Assembly: GCF_900101445.1 (NCBI RefSeq)
Contig: NZ_FNKE01000001.1
Location: forward strand, 1,054,001 to 1,118,000
From: Streptococcus equinus
GTDB lineage: Bacteria > Bacillota > Bacilli > Lactobacillales > Streptococcaceae
DNA: 64,000 bases
Direction of reading: 5' to 3'
Part shown: in pieces, positions 54,166 through 63,440 of the stretch
How positions within the stretch are numbered: the first letter of the stretch is position 1
How the letters are laid out: each line of letters starts with the position of its first letter
Made by a program: the position numbers and the translations under genes
The notes under the pieces: model-generated
Databases searched by the model: none
Seen by the model: the letters and a program-made list of their open reading frames with translations, nothing else
Told to the model about the DNA's origin: nothing

Positions 54166-55617
54166 ATGATTACACTTGAAAAAACCCTCGAAATTCTGAA
54201 AAAAGACCATAATTTCCGCGAAATCATCTTCCACAATCATTACAGTCTAACTTGGAAGGAAAATCCTAGCTTTTCAAAAATCAGTTTTGACAGTCGTGAT
54301 GTCGATAGTTCAACCCTTTTCTTTGCTAAAGGGGCAACTTTTAAAAAAGAATACCTTGAACAAGCTATCCAAAAAGGCTTACCTTTTTACGTCAGCCAAG
54401 TTGACTACGAACTTGATATTCCTGCGATTATCGTAACAGATATAAAAAAAGCCATGAGTTTGATTGCCATGGAATTCTACGGTCACCCAGAAGAAAAACT
54501 AAAAATCATTGCCTTTACTGGAACTAAAGGGAAAACAACAGCGGCTTACTTTACTTACAACATTTTGAAACAAAGCCATAAACCTGCCATGTTTTCAACA
54601 ATGAACACAACACTTGATGGTAAGACATTCTTCAAATCAAAATTAACCACACCTGAAAGTCTTGACCTCTTCAAGATGATGGCAACTGCTGTTGATAATG
54701 GCATGACACACCTTATCATGGAAGTGTCTAGCCAAGCTTATCTTGTTGATCGTGTTTACGGCTTAACTTTTGATGTCGGAGCATTTCTTAATATCAGTCC
54801 AGACCACATTGGACCGATTGAACACCCAACATTTGAAGATTACTTCTACCACAAACGTCTGTTGATGGCAAATAGCAAAGCTGTTGTTGTCAATGCAGGC
54901 ATGGATCATTTTAAAGTCGTTGCTGAGCAAGTTGCTGACCTTCCGCATGATTTTTACGGTAAGGATTCTGATAATACTATTGAAAATGGCAGAGCTTTTG
55001 ACTTTGACGTGACAGGAAAACTAGCTGGACATTACGACATTCAACTCATTGGTTCCTTTAACCAAGAAAATGCACTAGCTGCAGGTCTCGCTTGTCTTCG
55101 TTTAGGGACAAGCCCTGAAGACATCAAAAAAGGAATTGCTGAAACAAGCGTGCCAGGTCGTATGGAAGTCATTACTCAGGCAAATGGTGCCAAAGTTTTC
55201 GTTGACTACGCTCACAACGGTGATAGCCTTGAAAAATTATTATCTGTTGTTGAAGAACATCAAGCTGGAAATCTTCACCTCATTCTAGGAGCGACTGGTA
55301 ATAAAGGTGAAAGTCGCCGCGCTGACTTTGCTCGTGTGATTAACGCTCACCCAAATCTTCAAGTCATCCTAACCGCTGATGACCCTAACTACGAAGACCC
55401 TAAAGCTATTGCAGACGAGATTGCTAGCCAAGTCAATCGACCACTTGAAATCGAAGTCGACCGTGAAAAAGCTATCGCAAAAGCTATGTCACTCACTCAA
55501 ACCGCTGATGATGCGGTTATCATTGCTGGTAAAGGTGCTGACGCTTACCAAATCGTTAACGGTGAACGCACAGCTTATGCTGGTGATATGAACATCGCCA
55601 AAAAATACCTTAACTAA
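54166..55617 (+). CDS. murE: UDP-N-acetylmuramoyl-L-alanyl-D-glutamate--L-lysine ligase
   Basis: Adds the third stem-peptide residue in peptidoglycan synthesis. The 483 residues comprise a UDP-binding N-domain (~1-112), an ATPase domain with FTGTKGKTT near 117-125, and a C-domain (~345-483). The substrate motif near 405-408 is D-D-P-N, the L-lysine type (D-N-P-R selects diaminopimelate). The ATG at 54166 has no ribosome site, and a promoter -10 ends 7 bases before it. Divergent from ytgP. Confidence 0.95.
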   Translation: MITLEKTLEILKKDHNFREIIFHNHYSLTWKENPSFSKISFDSRDVDSSTLFFAKGATFKKEYLEQAIQKGLPFYVSQVDYELDIPAIIVTDIKKAMSLIAMEFYGHPEEKLKIIAFTGTKGKTTAAYFTYNILKQSHKPAMFSTMNTTLDGKTFFKSKLTTPESLDLFKMMATAVDNGMTHLIMEVSSQAYLVDRVYGLTFDVGAFLNISPDHIGPIEHPTFEDYFYHKRLLMANSKAVVVNAGMDHFKVVAEQVADLPHDFYGKDSDNTIENGRAFDFDVTGKLAGHYDIQLIGSFNQENALAAGLACLRLGTSPEDIKKGIAETSVPGRMEVITQANGAKVFVDYAHNGDSLEKLLSVVEEHQAGNLHLILGATGNKGESRRADFARVINAHPNLQVILTADDPNYEDPKAIADEIASQVNRPLEIEVDREKAIAKAMSLTQTADDAVIIAGKGADAYQIVNGERTAYAGDMNIAKKYLN

Positions 55618-55635
55618 AACGATTACAATTACTAT

Positions 55636-55650
55636 TTAGAATTATTCTAA
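55636..55650. promoter_or_regulatory. Fur/PerR-type 7-1-7 box upstream of fhuCDBG
   Basis: TTAGAATTATTCTAA is a perfect 7-1-7 inverted repeat, the layout of PerR (TTATAATNATTATAA) and Fur boxes. It lies 134 bp before the fhuC ATG but on the far side of a terminator hairpin. Confidence 0.55.
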
Positions 55651-55678
55651 TTAATTAAAATTTTATAAAAATATTTTT

Positions 55679-55706
55679 AAAAAAGGCTTTTCAGAGGCCT
55701 TTTTTC
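55679..55706 (+). terminator. murE terminator (or fhu leader attenuator)
   Basis: AAAAAAGGC / GCCTTTTTT hairpin with a 9-base loop, 62 bp after murE. If fhu transcription starts upstream of it, it would act as an attenuator. Confidence 0.75.
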
Positions 55707-55783
55707 TTGTTACAATGAAAAAACAATTCTCGATTTTTTTGAGACTTGTAACCACATTCATTTTTTCGAGAAAGGAGGCCACC

Positions 55784-56566
55784 ATGTCAGAAATTCGTGC
55801 TGAACATATCACTATTGCTTATGATGATAAAACGATTATTCAGGATTTATCAACCAAGATAGCTGACGGGAAAATCACTACAATCATCGGGGCAAATGGC
55901 TGCGGTAAATCAACCTTACTAAAGGCTTTGACACGGATTCAAGCGGTAAAAACTGGGCAAATCTTAATTGACGGCAAAGCCATCGCTGACTTGCCAACCA
56001 AAGAAATTGCAAAGCAAATTGCCCTGCTCCCACAAATGCTTGAAGCTACTGAAGGCATTAGCGTCTATGAGCTCGTGTCTTACGGTCGTTTTCCTCACCA
56101 AAGTTATTTTGGACAGCTAAGCGATATTGACAAAGCTAAAATCAAGTGGGCAATGGAAATGACAAAAATCACTAACCTTGCTAATAAAAAAGTCGATGCC
56201 TTATCCGGTGGACAACGCCAACGCGTTTGGATTGCCATGGCATTAGCTCAAGATACTGAGACGATTTTTCTTGATGAACCGACAACTTACCTAGATATGA
56301 ATCATCAATTGGAAATTTTGGAATTGCTGAAAAAACTTAACCAAGAAGCCCATAAAACCATCATCATGGTTTTGCACGATTTGAATTTATCAGCGCGTTT
56401 TTCTGATAACTTAATTGCCATAAAAAACGGTGCTATTTGCTATCACGGTCAGGTTGAAGAAATAATGACCACTGATATTTTAAGAGATATTTTTAGCATC
56501 GAGGCACAGATCGTTCAAGATCCGATTCATAACTGTCCTATTTTGCTGACTTATCAGCTCACATAA
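55784..56566 (+). CDS. fhuC: Ferric-hydroxamate ABC transporter ATPase
   Basis: ATPase of an iron-siderophore importer, 260 residues. Walker A GANGCGKST near 36-44, signature ALSGGQRQR near 138, Walker B IFLDEPTTYLD near 157-167, and switch His in VLHDLN. I start at the ATG at 55784 after AAAGGAGG. The order ATPase, lipoprotein, two permeases, next to murE, is that of the fhu/fts operon of group A and B streptococci. A weak TGTTACAAT promoter lies near 55709. Confidence 0.85.
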   Translation: MSEIRAEHITIAYDDKTIIQDLSTKIADGKITTIIGANGCGKSTLLKALTRIQAVKTGQILIDGKAIADLPTKEIAKQIALLPQMLEATEGISVYELVSYGRFPHQSYFGQLSDIDKAKIKWAMEMTKITNLANKKVDALSGGQRQRVWIAMALAQDTETIFLDEPTTYLDMNHQLEILELLKKLNQEAHKTIIMVLHDLNLSARFSDNLIAIKNGAICYHGQVEEIMTTDILRDIFSIEAQIVQDPIHNCPILLTYQLT

Positions 56567-56585
56567 ATTTCAGGAGACCTTAGAC

Positions 56586-57518
56586 ATGAAAAAGTTTTTT
56601 GTCGCTTTAACAACATTTCTAGCAACGCTTATGCTGGTTGCTTGTCAAAATAACTCATCAACTTCAGATAACACTGAGCTATCAAGCATGCCTAAAATCA
56701 CAGGATTTTCTTATCAAGGCGATATTCCTAAAAATCCTAAAAAAGTCGTTAACTTTGCTTACTCTTACACTGGCTACCTTCTTGAACTAGGCGTTAATGT
56801 GTCTAGTTACTCACTAGATTTAGAAAAAAATAGTCCTGCTTTTGGAAATGAATTAGCTGACGCGGTGAAATTAACCTCAGATGATACCGAAGCAATCGCT
56901 GCGCAAGAGCCAGACCTCATCATTGCTTTTTCAACTGATGAACACCTCAAAGAATTAAAAGATATTGCTCCCGTCTTAGTCATTGAATATGGTAAGAGCG
57001 ATTATCTTGAAATGATGACTAATCTTGGAAAAGTCTTTGACAAAGAAGACAAAGCTCAAAAATGGCTTGATAATTGGAAAACGAAAACCACTAAAGCTAA
57101 AGAAGAGCTTGCACCATACCTTGATGCCTCAACAAGCTTCACTGTGATGGATTTTTATGACAAAGCTATCTACCTCTATGGTAATAACTGGGGGCGTGGA
57201 GGCGAATTGATTTATGATTCACTTGGCTTTTCTGCTCCCGAAACTGTCAAAAAAGACGTCTTCTCAGCTGGCTGGTTTGGCATTTCACAAGAAGTACTTG
57301 CTGATTATGTCGGCGACTATCTTGTGCTCAATGTCAGCAAAGACACCAATGACGCTGCTGCTTCTCTAAAAGAAAGTGATGTTTGGAAAAATATTCCAGC
57401 GGTTAAAAATCAAAAAGTACTTGAAGTTGATGAAAATCTCTTCTACTTCTCTGACCCAATCTCACTTGATAAACAATTAGAAACTTTCACAGCAGCCATT
57501 AAAAAAGCTAACAGCTAA
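56586..57518 (+). CDS. fhuD: Ferric-hydroxamate ABC transporter substrate-binding lipoprotein
   Basis: Surface lipoprotein that binds iron-siderophore. The 310 residues begin with a signal peptide ending in the lipobox LVAC (Cys20), followed by the two lobes of a Peripla_BP_2 domain joined by a long helix (~155-185). It has AAQEPDLIIAFS near 100-111, and WGRGGELIYDSLGF near 202. AGGAG site before the ATG. Hydroxamate specificity is inferred from operon order, not shown by the sequence. Confidence 0.85.
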   Translation: MKKFFVALTTFLATLMLVACQNNSSTSDNTELSSMPKITGFSYQGDIPKNPKKVVNFAYSYTGYLLELGVNVSSYSLDLEKNSPAFGNELADAVKLTSDDTEAIAAQEPDLIIAFSTDEHLKELKDIAPVLVIEYGKSDYLEMMTNLGKVFDKEDKAQKWLDNWKTKTTKAKEELAPYLDASTSFTVMDFYDKAIYLYGNNWGRGGELIYDSLGFSAPETVKKDVFSAGWFGISQEVLADYVGDYLVLNVSKDTNDAAASLKESDVWKNIPAVKNQKVLEVDENLFYFSDPISLDKQLETFTAAIKKANS

Positions 57519-57553
57519 TGATTATGACTCCCTTCTCTGAAAAAGGAAATCTC

Positions 57554-58576
57554 ATGAAAGAAGCGAACTTTCTTATTCAGAAAAATAAGCCAAGTAAACC
57601 TTGGCTTGTTTTTTTCAGTATTGCAATACTTTTTATTCTGGGTTGTTACTTAAGTCTGCGTTTTGGGGCGGTTGCTTACACTAATCAGCAAGTCTTTAGT
57701 GTTTTAAGAGCACCGTTATCTGATTCAAACCTACAAGACGTGATTTTTGATTTGCGGTTGCCAAGAATCCTTGCTGCTATTTTAGTTGGAGCAGCTATGG
57801 CTCAATCTGGTAGCATCATCCAAGGGGTGACAAGAAATCCCATTGCTGACCCTGGGCTTCTTGGAATAAATGCAGGATCTGGGCTAGCCTTGATTGCTGG
57901 TTATGCCATTTTTGGTAGCATGCACTACAGCATGACACTCTTGCTTTGTCTGATTGGTGCTAGTCTTTCTGCTTGCTTGATTTTTGGAATTAGCTACCAT
58001 CCTCAAAAAGGCTACCAGCAAACTCGGCTCATTTTAGCGGGAGCTATGATTTCGACTCTCTTTTCATCTTTAGGTCAAGCACTCAGCTTGTATTTTGATT
58101 TGTCAAAAGCTGTGATTGGCTGGCAAGCTGGTGGACTCGCTCAGACCAATTGGAAAATGCTTGCCATCATTGCTCCTTTTATCCTAGTCGGTCTGGTCTT
58201 AGCGCAGCTAATGTCTCATCAATTGAACATTCTCTGCCTTGATGAAACCGTCGCTAAAGCTTTGGGACAAAAAACGCTGGCTACTAGCATTTGTCTGCTT
58301 AGTATTGTTCTTATTCTATCAGCAGCTGCTGTTGCTTTGGTGGGAAGTCTTGCATTTCTTGGTTTGATTATCCCTCATTTTATCAAACTTTTTGTCGCTA
58401 AAGATTATCGTGTGATTCTTCCACTCACGGCATTTGCTGGCGCGACTTTCATGGTTTGGGTTGATTTGCTTAGTCGAGTCATCAATCCTCCAGCCGAAAC
58501 ACCTCTGAGTGCCATTATCAGCATCGTTGGGCTTCCTTGCTTTCTTTGGTTGGTCAGAAAAGGGGAAAATCTATGA
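57554..58576 (+). CDS. fhuB: Iron-siderophore ABC transporter permease (FecCD family)
   Basis: BtuC/FecCD-type permease of 340 residues with about ten helices. RLPRILAAILVGAAMAQSGS and TRNPIADPGLLGINAGSGLA are family signatures. I start at the ATG at 57554, which follows AAAAGGAAA with good spacing; an ATG at 57518 overlapping the fhuD stop lacks a site. It overlaps fhuG by 4 bp (ATGA). Confidence 0.86.
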   Translation: MKEANFLIQKNKPSKPWLVFFSIAILFILGCYLSLRFGAVAYTNQQVFSVLRAPLSDSNLQDVIFDLRLPRILAAILVGAAMAQSGSIIQGVTRNPIADPGLLGINAGSGLALIAGYAIFGSMHYSMTLLLCLIGASLSACLIFGISYHPQKGYQQTRLILAGAMISTLFSSLGQALSLYFDLSKAVIGWQAGGLAQTNWKMLAIIAPFILVGLVLAQLMSHQLNILCLDETVAKALGQKTLATSICLLSIVLILSAAAVALVGSLAFLGLIIPHFIKLFVAKDYRVILPLTAFAGATFMVWVDLLSRVINPPAETPLSAIISIVGLPCFLWLVRKGENL

Positions 58577-59577
58577 CGTCTAAGCAAAAACGAACAAGCC
58601 AATTACTTCTCCTTCTTCTTAGCTTGCTAGTTATTTTCCTACTTTCTTTATCCATTGGCTACGCTAATACCTCCTTTATTAAAGTCCTTCAAGTCTTTTT
58701 GGGGCAAGCTGACACTACAATGTCTTTGATTGTTTTTAAAATCAGGCTTCCTCGTATCTTAGCTTGTATGCTTGGTGGGGCTTCTCTTGCCATGTCAGGA
58801 GTCTTGTTACAAACCCTAACTAAAAATCCTCTGGCTGATTCTGGAATTTTGGGAATTAATGCGGGAGCTGGCTTAGTCATTGCTATGATGGTTGGCGTGC
58901 TAGATATCACAAATCTTACTAACCTAACACTCATGCCTTTCTTAGCCATGCTTGGTGGTTTCTTAACAATCAGCATTGTCTACGTCGTTTCTCACCGTAA
59001 AAATCAGCCAATTCAACCAACACGCTTAATCATCTCAGGTGTAGGGATATCAAGTTTGCTTTCAGGTGTTATGGTGTCTGTCGTTGCCAATCTTGATGTC
59101 GGGAAAACCGATTATGTCGTCTCATGGTTAAGTGGCAAAGTAAGCGGTGGAAACTGGCAATTACTGGCTATCATGTCACCTCTTCTGGGGATTATTTTGG
59201 GAGTGACTTTGTGGCGCAGCTACCGTCTAAACATGATGATGTTTAGCCAAGAAACGAGCATCGCTCTCGGTCTTGACCTAAAGAAAGAACGACTTTGGAC
59301 TCTTACGCTTTCAACATCTTTAGCCGCATTTAGCGTTGTGCTGGTTGGAAACATTACTTTTGTCGGCTTACTTTCTGGTCACATCACGCGCCGCTTATTT
59401 GGAAATGACCACCGAATCGTCCTACCTGCTAGCATGCTGATTGGTATGATTTTAATGCTGATTGCAGATACCATCGGACGAAGCCTACTTGTCGGGACAG
59501 GTATTCCGACAGGACTGATTATTTCAGTGATTGGAGCCCCTTATTTTCTTTATCTCATGATAAAAACAGCAACATAA
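58573..59577 (+). CDS. fhuG: Iron-siderophore ABC transporter permease (FecCD family)
   Basis: Second FecCD-type permease, 334 residues, about ten helices. It has RLPRILACMLGGASLAMSGV and TKNPLADSGILGINAGAG, parallel to fhuB, so the two form a heterodimer. The ATG at 58573 overlaps the fhuB stop as ATGA, with AAAAGGGG upstream. Last gene of the operon, ending in a terminator. Confidence 0.86.
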   Translation: MTSKQKRTSQLLLLLLSLLVIFLLSLSIGYANTSFIKVLQVFLGQADTTMSLIVFKIRLPRILACMLGGASLAMSGVLLQTLTKNPLADSGILGINAGAGLVIAMMVGVLDITNLTNLTLMPFLAMLGGFLTISIVYVVSHRKNQPIQPTRLIISGVGISSLLSGVMVSVVANLDVGKTDYVVSWLSGKVSGGNWQLLAIMSPLLGIILGVTLWRSYRLNMMMFSQETSIALGLDLKKERLWTLTLSTSLAAFSVVLVGNITFVGLLSGHITRRLFGNDHRIVLPASMLIGMILMLIADTIGRSLLVGTGIPTGLIISVIGAPYFLYLMIKTAT

Positions 59578-59602
59578 AAATCTGGGCACACCCAGATTTT
59601 TT
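59576..59602. terminator. Bidirectional terminator after fhuG
   Basis: AAATCTGGGCACACCCAGATTT hairpin with A- and T-runs between convergent genes. Confidence 0.88.
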
Positions 59603-59605
59603 GCT

Positions 59606-60259
59606 TTATTTTCTTGTAAAAATTAATGTCTCTTTATCAAATGTCATGTTCAATTGGTATTTGCCTTGGTCATTTTTTCGAATGTAATCCAATTTTTCCA
59701 AAGCTTCCACAAAAATATCTGGTCGTTTTTGAGCGACTTCGTCTTTTCTTGCAAATTTCAATAGAAAAGTAGTCATGTATTTCAAAGCGTATTGCGGATT
59801 AACATCTCCAAGCAAATCAAACAAAACTTCTTGTGCTTTTGACATTGGTAAATTCTCAGCTAGTTTGAAAAAGTAGTTAGAAAGCGTCAATTCATCTCGA
59901 GCAATGCTTGTTTTTTCAACAAGAACCAAGTCATTTGTCTCATTGTCTAAATGTGTTTCAAAAGAAAGTTTCTTCAACTCAGCATATATTTGGCTCTCAT
60001 CATCCACAAAAATCTGACTGTCTAAACTGATATTTTCAAGAGAGTTAAGCAATTCAAAACCAATTGTATAGCGTTTGTTATCACGGATAATATAACCTGC
60101 TTGGACATATTCCTCAATCAAACGATCAATTTTTGGCACTTCTTGAAATTTAGCTTTGATTTGGCGCAAGGTCACATCATCTGTCTGGTACAAAAAGTTA
60201 ACCAAATCCTTAAAGAAAGTTTGTCGTGTTAATTTATCTGGATTAAAAATGATAATCAT
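59606..60259 (-). CDS. DUF1803-like protein
   Basis: Soluble protein of 217 residues that resembles the streptococcal DUF1803 family: NPDKLTRQTFFKDLVNFL near the start and VTLRQIKAKFQEVPKIDRLI near 29-48. The first ~70 residues look like a winged-helix fold (YVQAGYIIRDNKRYTIG). Function unknown. The start overlaps the end of the YiiX-like gene by 17 bp, so the two are one translation unit. Confidence 0.7.
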   Translation of the reverse strand: MIIIFNPDKLTRQTFFKDLVNFLYQTDDVTLRQIKAKFQEVPKIDRLIEEYVQAGYIIRDNKRYTIGFELLNSLENISLDSQIFVDDESQIYAELKKLSFETHLDNETNDLVLVEKTSIARDELTLSNYFFKLAENLPMSKAQEVLFDLLGDVNPQYALKYMTTFLLKFARKDEVAQKRPDIFVEALEKLDYIRKNDQGKYQLNMTFDKETLIFTRK

Positions 60260-60767
60260 GTAATTCTCCTAAATACTGTAAATCCTCTGATTGCGATAGC
60301 TGGCTAGGATTGGTTCCTGCTTGATTTAAAGGCACAGCAAGTCCCAATTTATCATAATAGGTCTGCCAAAAATCTGAAATCACGTGCTGGTCATCCCCAA
60401 ATTGCATAGGAATGGTCTTAAAAATTGGCAGAATTTCTGCAATATATTGCGAACAATAATAAGCGCCATTATCTGGATAAAAGCTATCATTATAAGGTCT
60501 TCCAAGTAAGGCCTTTGCTGCCACCAGAACTTGCTCTTGATTGATTTTGGGATAGCGATAAACCGAAACAAGCTGTTCATGTGTAAGCAAAAACTCTCTA
60601 AGATTTTCTCTGACAACACCTTTATTTTTTGTCGCGTGGTAAATCATCTGGTCAAAATAAATCGCAACATGACTGTACTGTCCTGTCGCTTTCTGAATTG
60701 CCTGAGACATGGCTTGATTGTCACGCATAAAAAGCAAGTCACCAGCTTGCAAGTCTTGTAGTTTCAT
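60243..60767 (-). CDS. YiiX/YebB-like NlpC/P60-superfamily cysteine hydrolase
   Basis: Permuted papain-fold hydrolase of 174 residues. The catalytic His is in QYSHVAIYF near 34 and the Cys in GAYYCSQYIAEI near 108, the order of the YiiX/YaeF class. No signal peptide is seen, so it would act in the cytoplasm; the substrate is unknown. A TGTTACAAT element ends 6 bases before the ATG at 60767 and there is no ribosome site, so the mRNA is predicted leaderless. Divergent from yaaA. Confidence 0.8.
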   Translation of the reverse strand: MKLQDLQAGDLLFMRDNQAMSQAIQKATGQYSHVAIYFDQMIYHATKNKGVVRENLREFLLTHEQLVSVYRYPKINQEQVLVAAKALLGRPYNDSFYPDNGAYYCSQYIAEILPIFKTIPMQFGDDQHVISDFWQTYYDKLGLAVPLNQAGTNPSQLSQSEDLQYLGELHDYHF

Positions 60768-60782
60768 ATGTTAATTGTAACA
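60768..60782 (-). promoter_or_regulatory. YiiX-like gene extended -10 promoter, predicted leaderless
   Basis: TGTTACAAT (-10 at 60774-60779) then TAACAT and the ATG at 60767. No Shine-Dalgarno sequence. Confidence 0.55.
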
Positions 60783-60839
60783 AAAAACAAAGTGTCCTGC
60801 TATAAGAAGATTTGCTACGACATTTATGAGGACTTATCT

Positions 60840-60875
60840 TTGAAGAAATTTTTAAGTCTGTGCTATAATGCCAGT
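60840..60875 (+). promoter_or_regulatory. yaaA promoter, predicted leaderless
   Basis: -35 TTGAAG (60840-60845), 18-base spacer, TGCTATAAT with -10 at 60864-60869, then GCCAGT and the ATG at 60876. Confidence 0.65.
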
Positions 60876-61607
60876 ATGAAATTACTTATCCCTAACGCTA
60901 AAGAATTAAATACTAATCAAGACGCTTTTACCAACCAAAACTTAGAATCAAAAAGCAGAGACATTCTTGAGACCATGCTAGATTACTCTGTAGAAGATTT
61001 GGCTAATTTTTACAAAATCAATCCAGTCAAGGCTGACCAGGAATGGCTGCGCTGGCAACGAATTGCTAACAAAGATGCCAGATATTACCCAGCTTGGGTG
61101 CTTTACGACGGACTCATGTACCGTTACTTAAAGCGTCAAAATGTCAGCCAGACTGAGAAAGATTATCTCGATAAGCACCTTCGCATTGCAACAGCTTTTT
61201 ACGGTCTAATCAAACCGACAGAACTGATTGCACCACACCGACTTGACTTTCAAGGCAATCTCAAAATCAACAATACCTCATTAAAACAATTCTGGCGAGA
61301 AGATTATGACAAAGACGTGCAAGATGATGACCTTATCATCTCACTTCTATCATCAGAATTCGAACAGGTCTTTTCACCAAACATCCGTAAGCGCATGATA
61401 AAAGTTATCTTTATGGAAAATCGATCTGGCAAACTCAAAATCCACTCAACCATTTCTAAAAAAGGACGAGGACGCTTGGTTTCACTCATGGCTGAAAAGC
61501 AAATTGAAACACTTGATGACCTCAAAAAATTAACTTTCGACGGTTTCTCATTTGCCAAAGACCATTCAGATGACAAAACCATCACCTTTATCCGAGAGGA
61601 AGAATAA
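60876..61607 (+). CDS. yaaA: YaaA-family peroxide stress protein (DUF328)
   Basis: Cytoplasmic protein of 243 residues of the YaaA family; E. coli YaaA lowers free iron during peroxide stress. MKLLIPNAKELNTN, YPAWVLYDGLMYRYL near 68-82, and YGLIKPTELIAPHRLDF near 109-125 match the family. The ATG at 60876 is chosen because a -10 ends 6 bases before it; the longer open frame upstream would cross the promoter. No ribosome site, so predicted leaderless. Convergent with ppaC. Confidence 0.88.
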   Translation: MKLLIPNAKELNTNQDAFTNQNLESKSRDILETMLDYSVEDLANFYKINPVKADQEWLRWQRIANKDARYYPAWVLYDGLMYRYLKRQNVSQTEKDYLDKHLRIATAFYGLIKPTELIAPHRLDFQGNLKINNTSLKQFWREDYDKDVQDDDLIISLLSSEFEQVFSPNIRKRMIKVIFMENRSGKLKIHSTISKKGRGRLVSLMAEKQIETLDDLKKLTFDGFSFAKDHSDDKTITFIREEE

Positions 61608-61610
61608 CAT

Positions 61611-61638
61611 AAAAAAGACGACTTAAGTCGCCTTTTTA
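61611..61638. terminator. Bidirectional terminator between yaaA and ppaC
   Basis: AAAAAAGACGACTTAAGTCG palindrome with T-run on the plus strand and A/T-rich flank on the other. Confidence 0.75.
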
Positions 61639-61656
61639 TTATTCTTCTCACTTTGA

Positions 61657-62589
61657 TTAAGCGTTGAAGCTTTCTGTCAATTGTGGAACAACTTGTTTTT
61701 TACGTGAAACTGCACCAGCAAGGAATGCGTGGTTGTTTTCAAGTTTGAAGTTGAAGGCAGCTTCAACTTTATCCATGTTAGCACCAAGTGCCAAGATTTC
61801 TGAGTTTGAGTTAAGGATATCTGTAATCATAAGAACAAAGTCAGAGTATCCGTTAGCAGAGATAGCAGCAGTCATTGCAGCTTCGATTTCTGATTGACGT
61901 TCAAGAACTTCGTTGATGTCAACTGTGTTAACTTGTGCAACACGAACTTGGTTTCCGTTAAGTTCAAATGATTTTGCATCGATATCAATCAATTCTTCAG
62001 CAGATTTTGTTGCCAAGTTTGTACCAGCTTTAAGCAATGCCAAACCGTATTCTTCAAGGTTAACGCCTGCGATTTCTGCCAAGTCAGCAGCAACAGCTGG
62101 GTCAGTTGCGTGAGTTGTTGGTGATTTAAGAAGAAGTGTATCTGAAATCAAACCAGACAAAAGCAAACCAGCCATTTCTTTAGGAATAGCAACACCGTTT
62201 TCTTTGTAGAGACGGTAAACGATTGATGAAGCTGAACCAACTGGTTCTAAACGCATGTAAAGTGGGTTAGCAGTTTCAAAGTTAGAAACACGGTGGTGGT
62301 CAATAACTTCAACAACTTCAACATCGCGGATATCTGAGATTGATTGTTGGAATTCGTTGTGGTCTGTCAAAATAACTTGGTCAGCACCTTCAGCTTTTGC
62401 TGATTCAACAACGCGTGGTGCTTCTACACCAAAGTAGTTCAATGCAAAAGTTGTTTCTTCGTTTGGAGTTCCAAGAGCAACAGCTTCAGCATCTACACCA
62501 AGTTCACGTTTCAAGTATGCGTATGCGATTGATGAACCAAGCGCATCAGAGTCTGGATTTTGGTGACCAAAAACTAAAATTTTAGACAT
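61657..62589 (-). CDS. ppaC: Manganese-dependent inorganic pyrophosphatase
   Basis: Family II pyrophosphatase, removing pyrophosphate from biosynthesis. The 310-residue DHH-fold protein has [14 protein letters not shown] near 6-19, LTDHNE near 74, DHH in VIDHHRVSN near 95-103, and the C-terminal [11 protein letters not shown] start at the ATG at 62589 after GAGGTAAAAAAC; a longer frame upstream lacks a site and crosses the TGCTAAAAT promoter. Confidence 0.96.
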   Translation of the reverse strand: MSKILVFGHQNPDSDALGSSIAYAYLKRELGVDAEAVALGTPNEETTFALNYFGVEAPRVVESAKAEGADQVILTDHNEFQQSISDIRDVEVVEVIDHHRVSNFETANPLYMRLEPVGSASSIVYRLYKENGVAIPKEMAGLLLSGLISDTLLLKSPTTHATDPAVAADLAEIAGVNLEEYGLALLKAGTNLATKSAEELIDIDAKSFELNGNQVRVAQVNTVDINEVLERQSEIEAAMTAAISANGYSDFVLMITDILNSNSEILALGANMDKVEAAFNFKLENNHAFLAGAVSRKKQVVPQLTESFNA

Positions 62590-62681
62590 GTTTTTTACCT
62601 CATAATAATTATTTATTCTTATTTTAGCAAAATTTAAAGGAGATAGCAAAGCTAGCAAGCTCTTTTAAGCCATTATTCCAA

Positions 62682-62734
62682 CAAAAAAGCACCTTTATCA
62701 ACAAGCTCTAATGTCTAGTGATAAAAATGCTTTC
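62682..62734 (-). terminator. Terminator of the 213-residue membrane protein gene
   Basis: AAAGCATTTTTATCA / TGATAAAGGTGCTTT stem with an 18-base loop and TTTTTT on the minus strand. Confidence 0.7.
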
Positions 62735-62738
62735 ATTT

Positions 62739-63380
62739 TTAGTCTATTTCTTTCGTTTCTTTTACAGAATCTTCCTGAGTATTTTCTGAATCTGTCGTAA
62801 GAGTTTCTGATGTTTTTTCAGAAACATGGTCTTTTTTATCTAACTTTTCCTGTTCTAAAGCAAGACGTAAAAGACGTTCTTCTTCCTCACGATTTTCTTG
62901 ATTGCGAATAGCTTCTTGGCGTTTGCGGTAAGCCATATATTTTCGGCTATTATCCACAATGTGCAAATTCTTAATGCCTTTAACTAGTAAGCGCCAGATA
63001 ACAGAAATCAAGGATTCTAGTAAAAGTAATAATTCAATCACAACCACACCAAGCAAACTCCATGCCATAAAAAGTGTGACCAAAAGTTGTGAAAAAATCT
63101 TCTTTAGATTTCCTAAGTCGTTATTATGAATGGATAAAGTTTCCAAGAAAAGATTAAGAATGCCTTGTAAAAGCCCAGACTTAACAGATTTATCACTGCT
63201 TATATCCATTTCTCCTTGGCTTGGCATCACTAAGACAATATCACCATCTTGGATATAATCAACTCTATCCCCTAGTGCGATATCAAAATCAAATAAGTCA
63301 CGCGCTATTTTTTTAATCTTGCCATCTTGCGTTAAATAAACGAAGTGATCGTCAAATTTTAAAACTTTGTAACTGTTCAT
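62739..63380 (-). CDS. Hypothetical membrane protein with charged C-terminus
   Basis: Protein of 213 residues, not recognised. The N-terminal part (1-~70) looks like a small beta-rich domain (YKVLKFDDHFVYLTQDGKIK). One or two hydrophobic helices follow (~103-135, AWSLLGVVVIELLLLLESLI), then a long charged, probably coiled-coil tail rich in E, K, R and Q (~145-213). I start at the ATG at 63380, 8 bases after AAGGTGG. It lies between pflA and ppaC on the same strand. No partner is suggested by context. Confidence 0.65.
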   Translation of the reverse strand: MNSYKVLKFDDHFVYLTQDGKIKKIARDLFDFDIALGDRVDYIQDGDIVLVMPSQGEMDISSDKSVKSGLLQGILNLFLETLSIHNNDLGNLKKIFSQLLVTLFMAWSLLGVVVIELLLLLESLISVIWRLLVKGIKNLHIVDNSRKYMAYRKRQEAIRNQENREEEERLLRLALEQEKLDKKDHVSEKTSETLTTDSENTQEDSVKETKEID

Positions 63381-63440
63381 AGTGTCCACCTTGTGATAGA
63401 GCTTATCAAAGATTCATCTCAATGTCAATAGTCAACCTGT

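Noticed and set aside
61304-61651. Open frame of 115 codons on the minus strand opposite yaaA
   Set aside because: It overlaps the 3' end of yaaA and the shared terminator and has no promoter or ribosome site.
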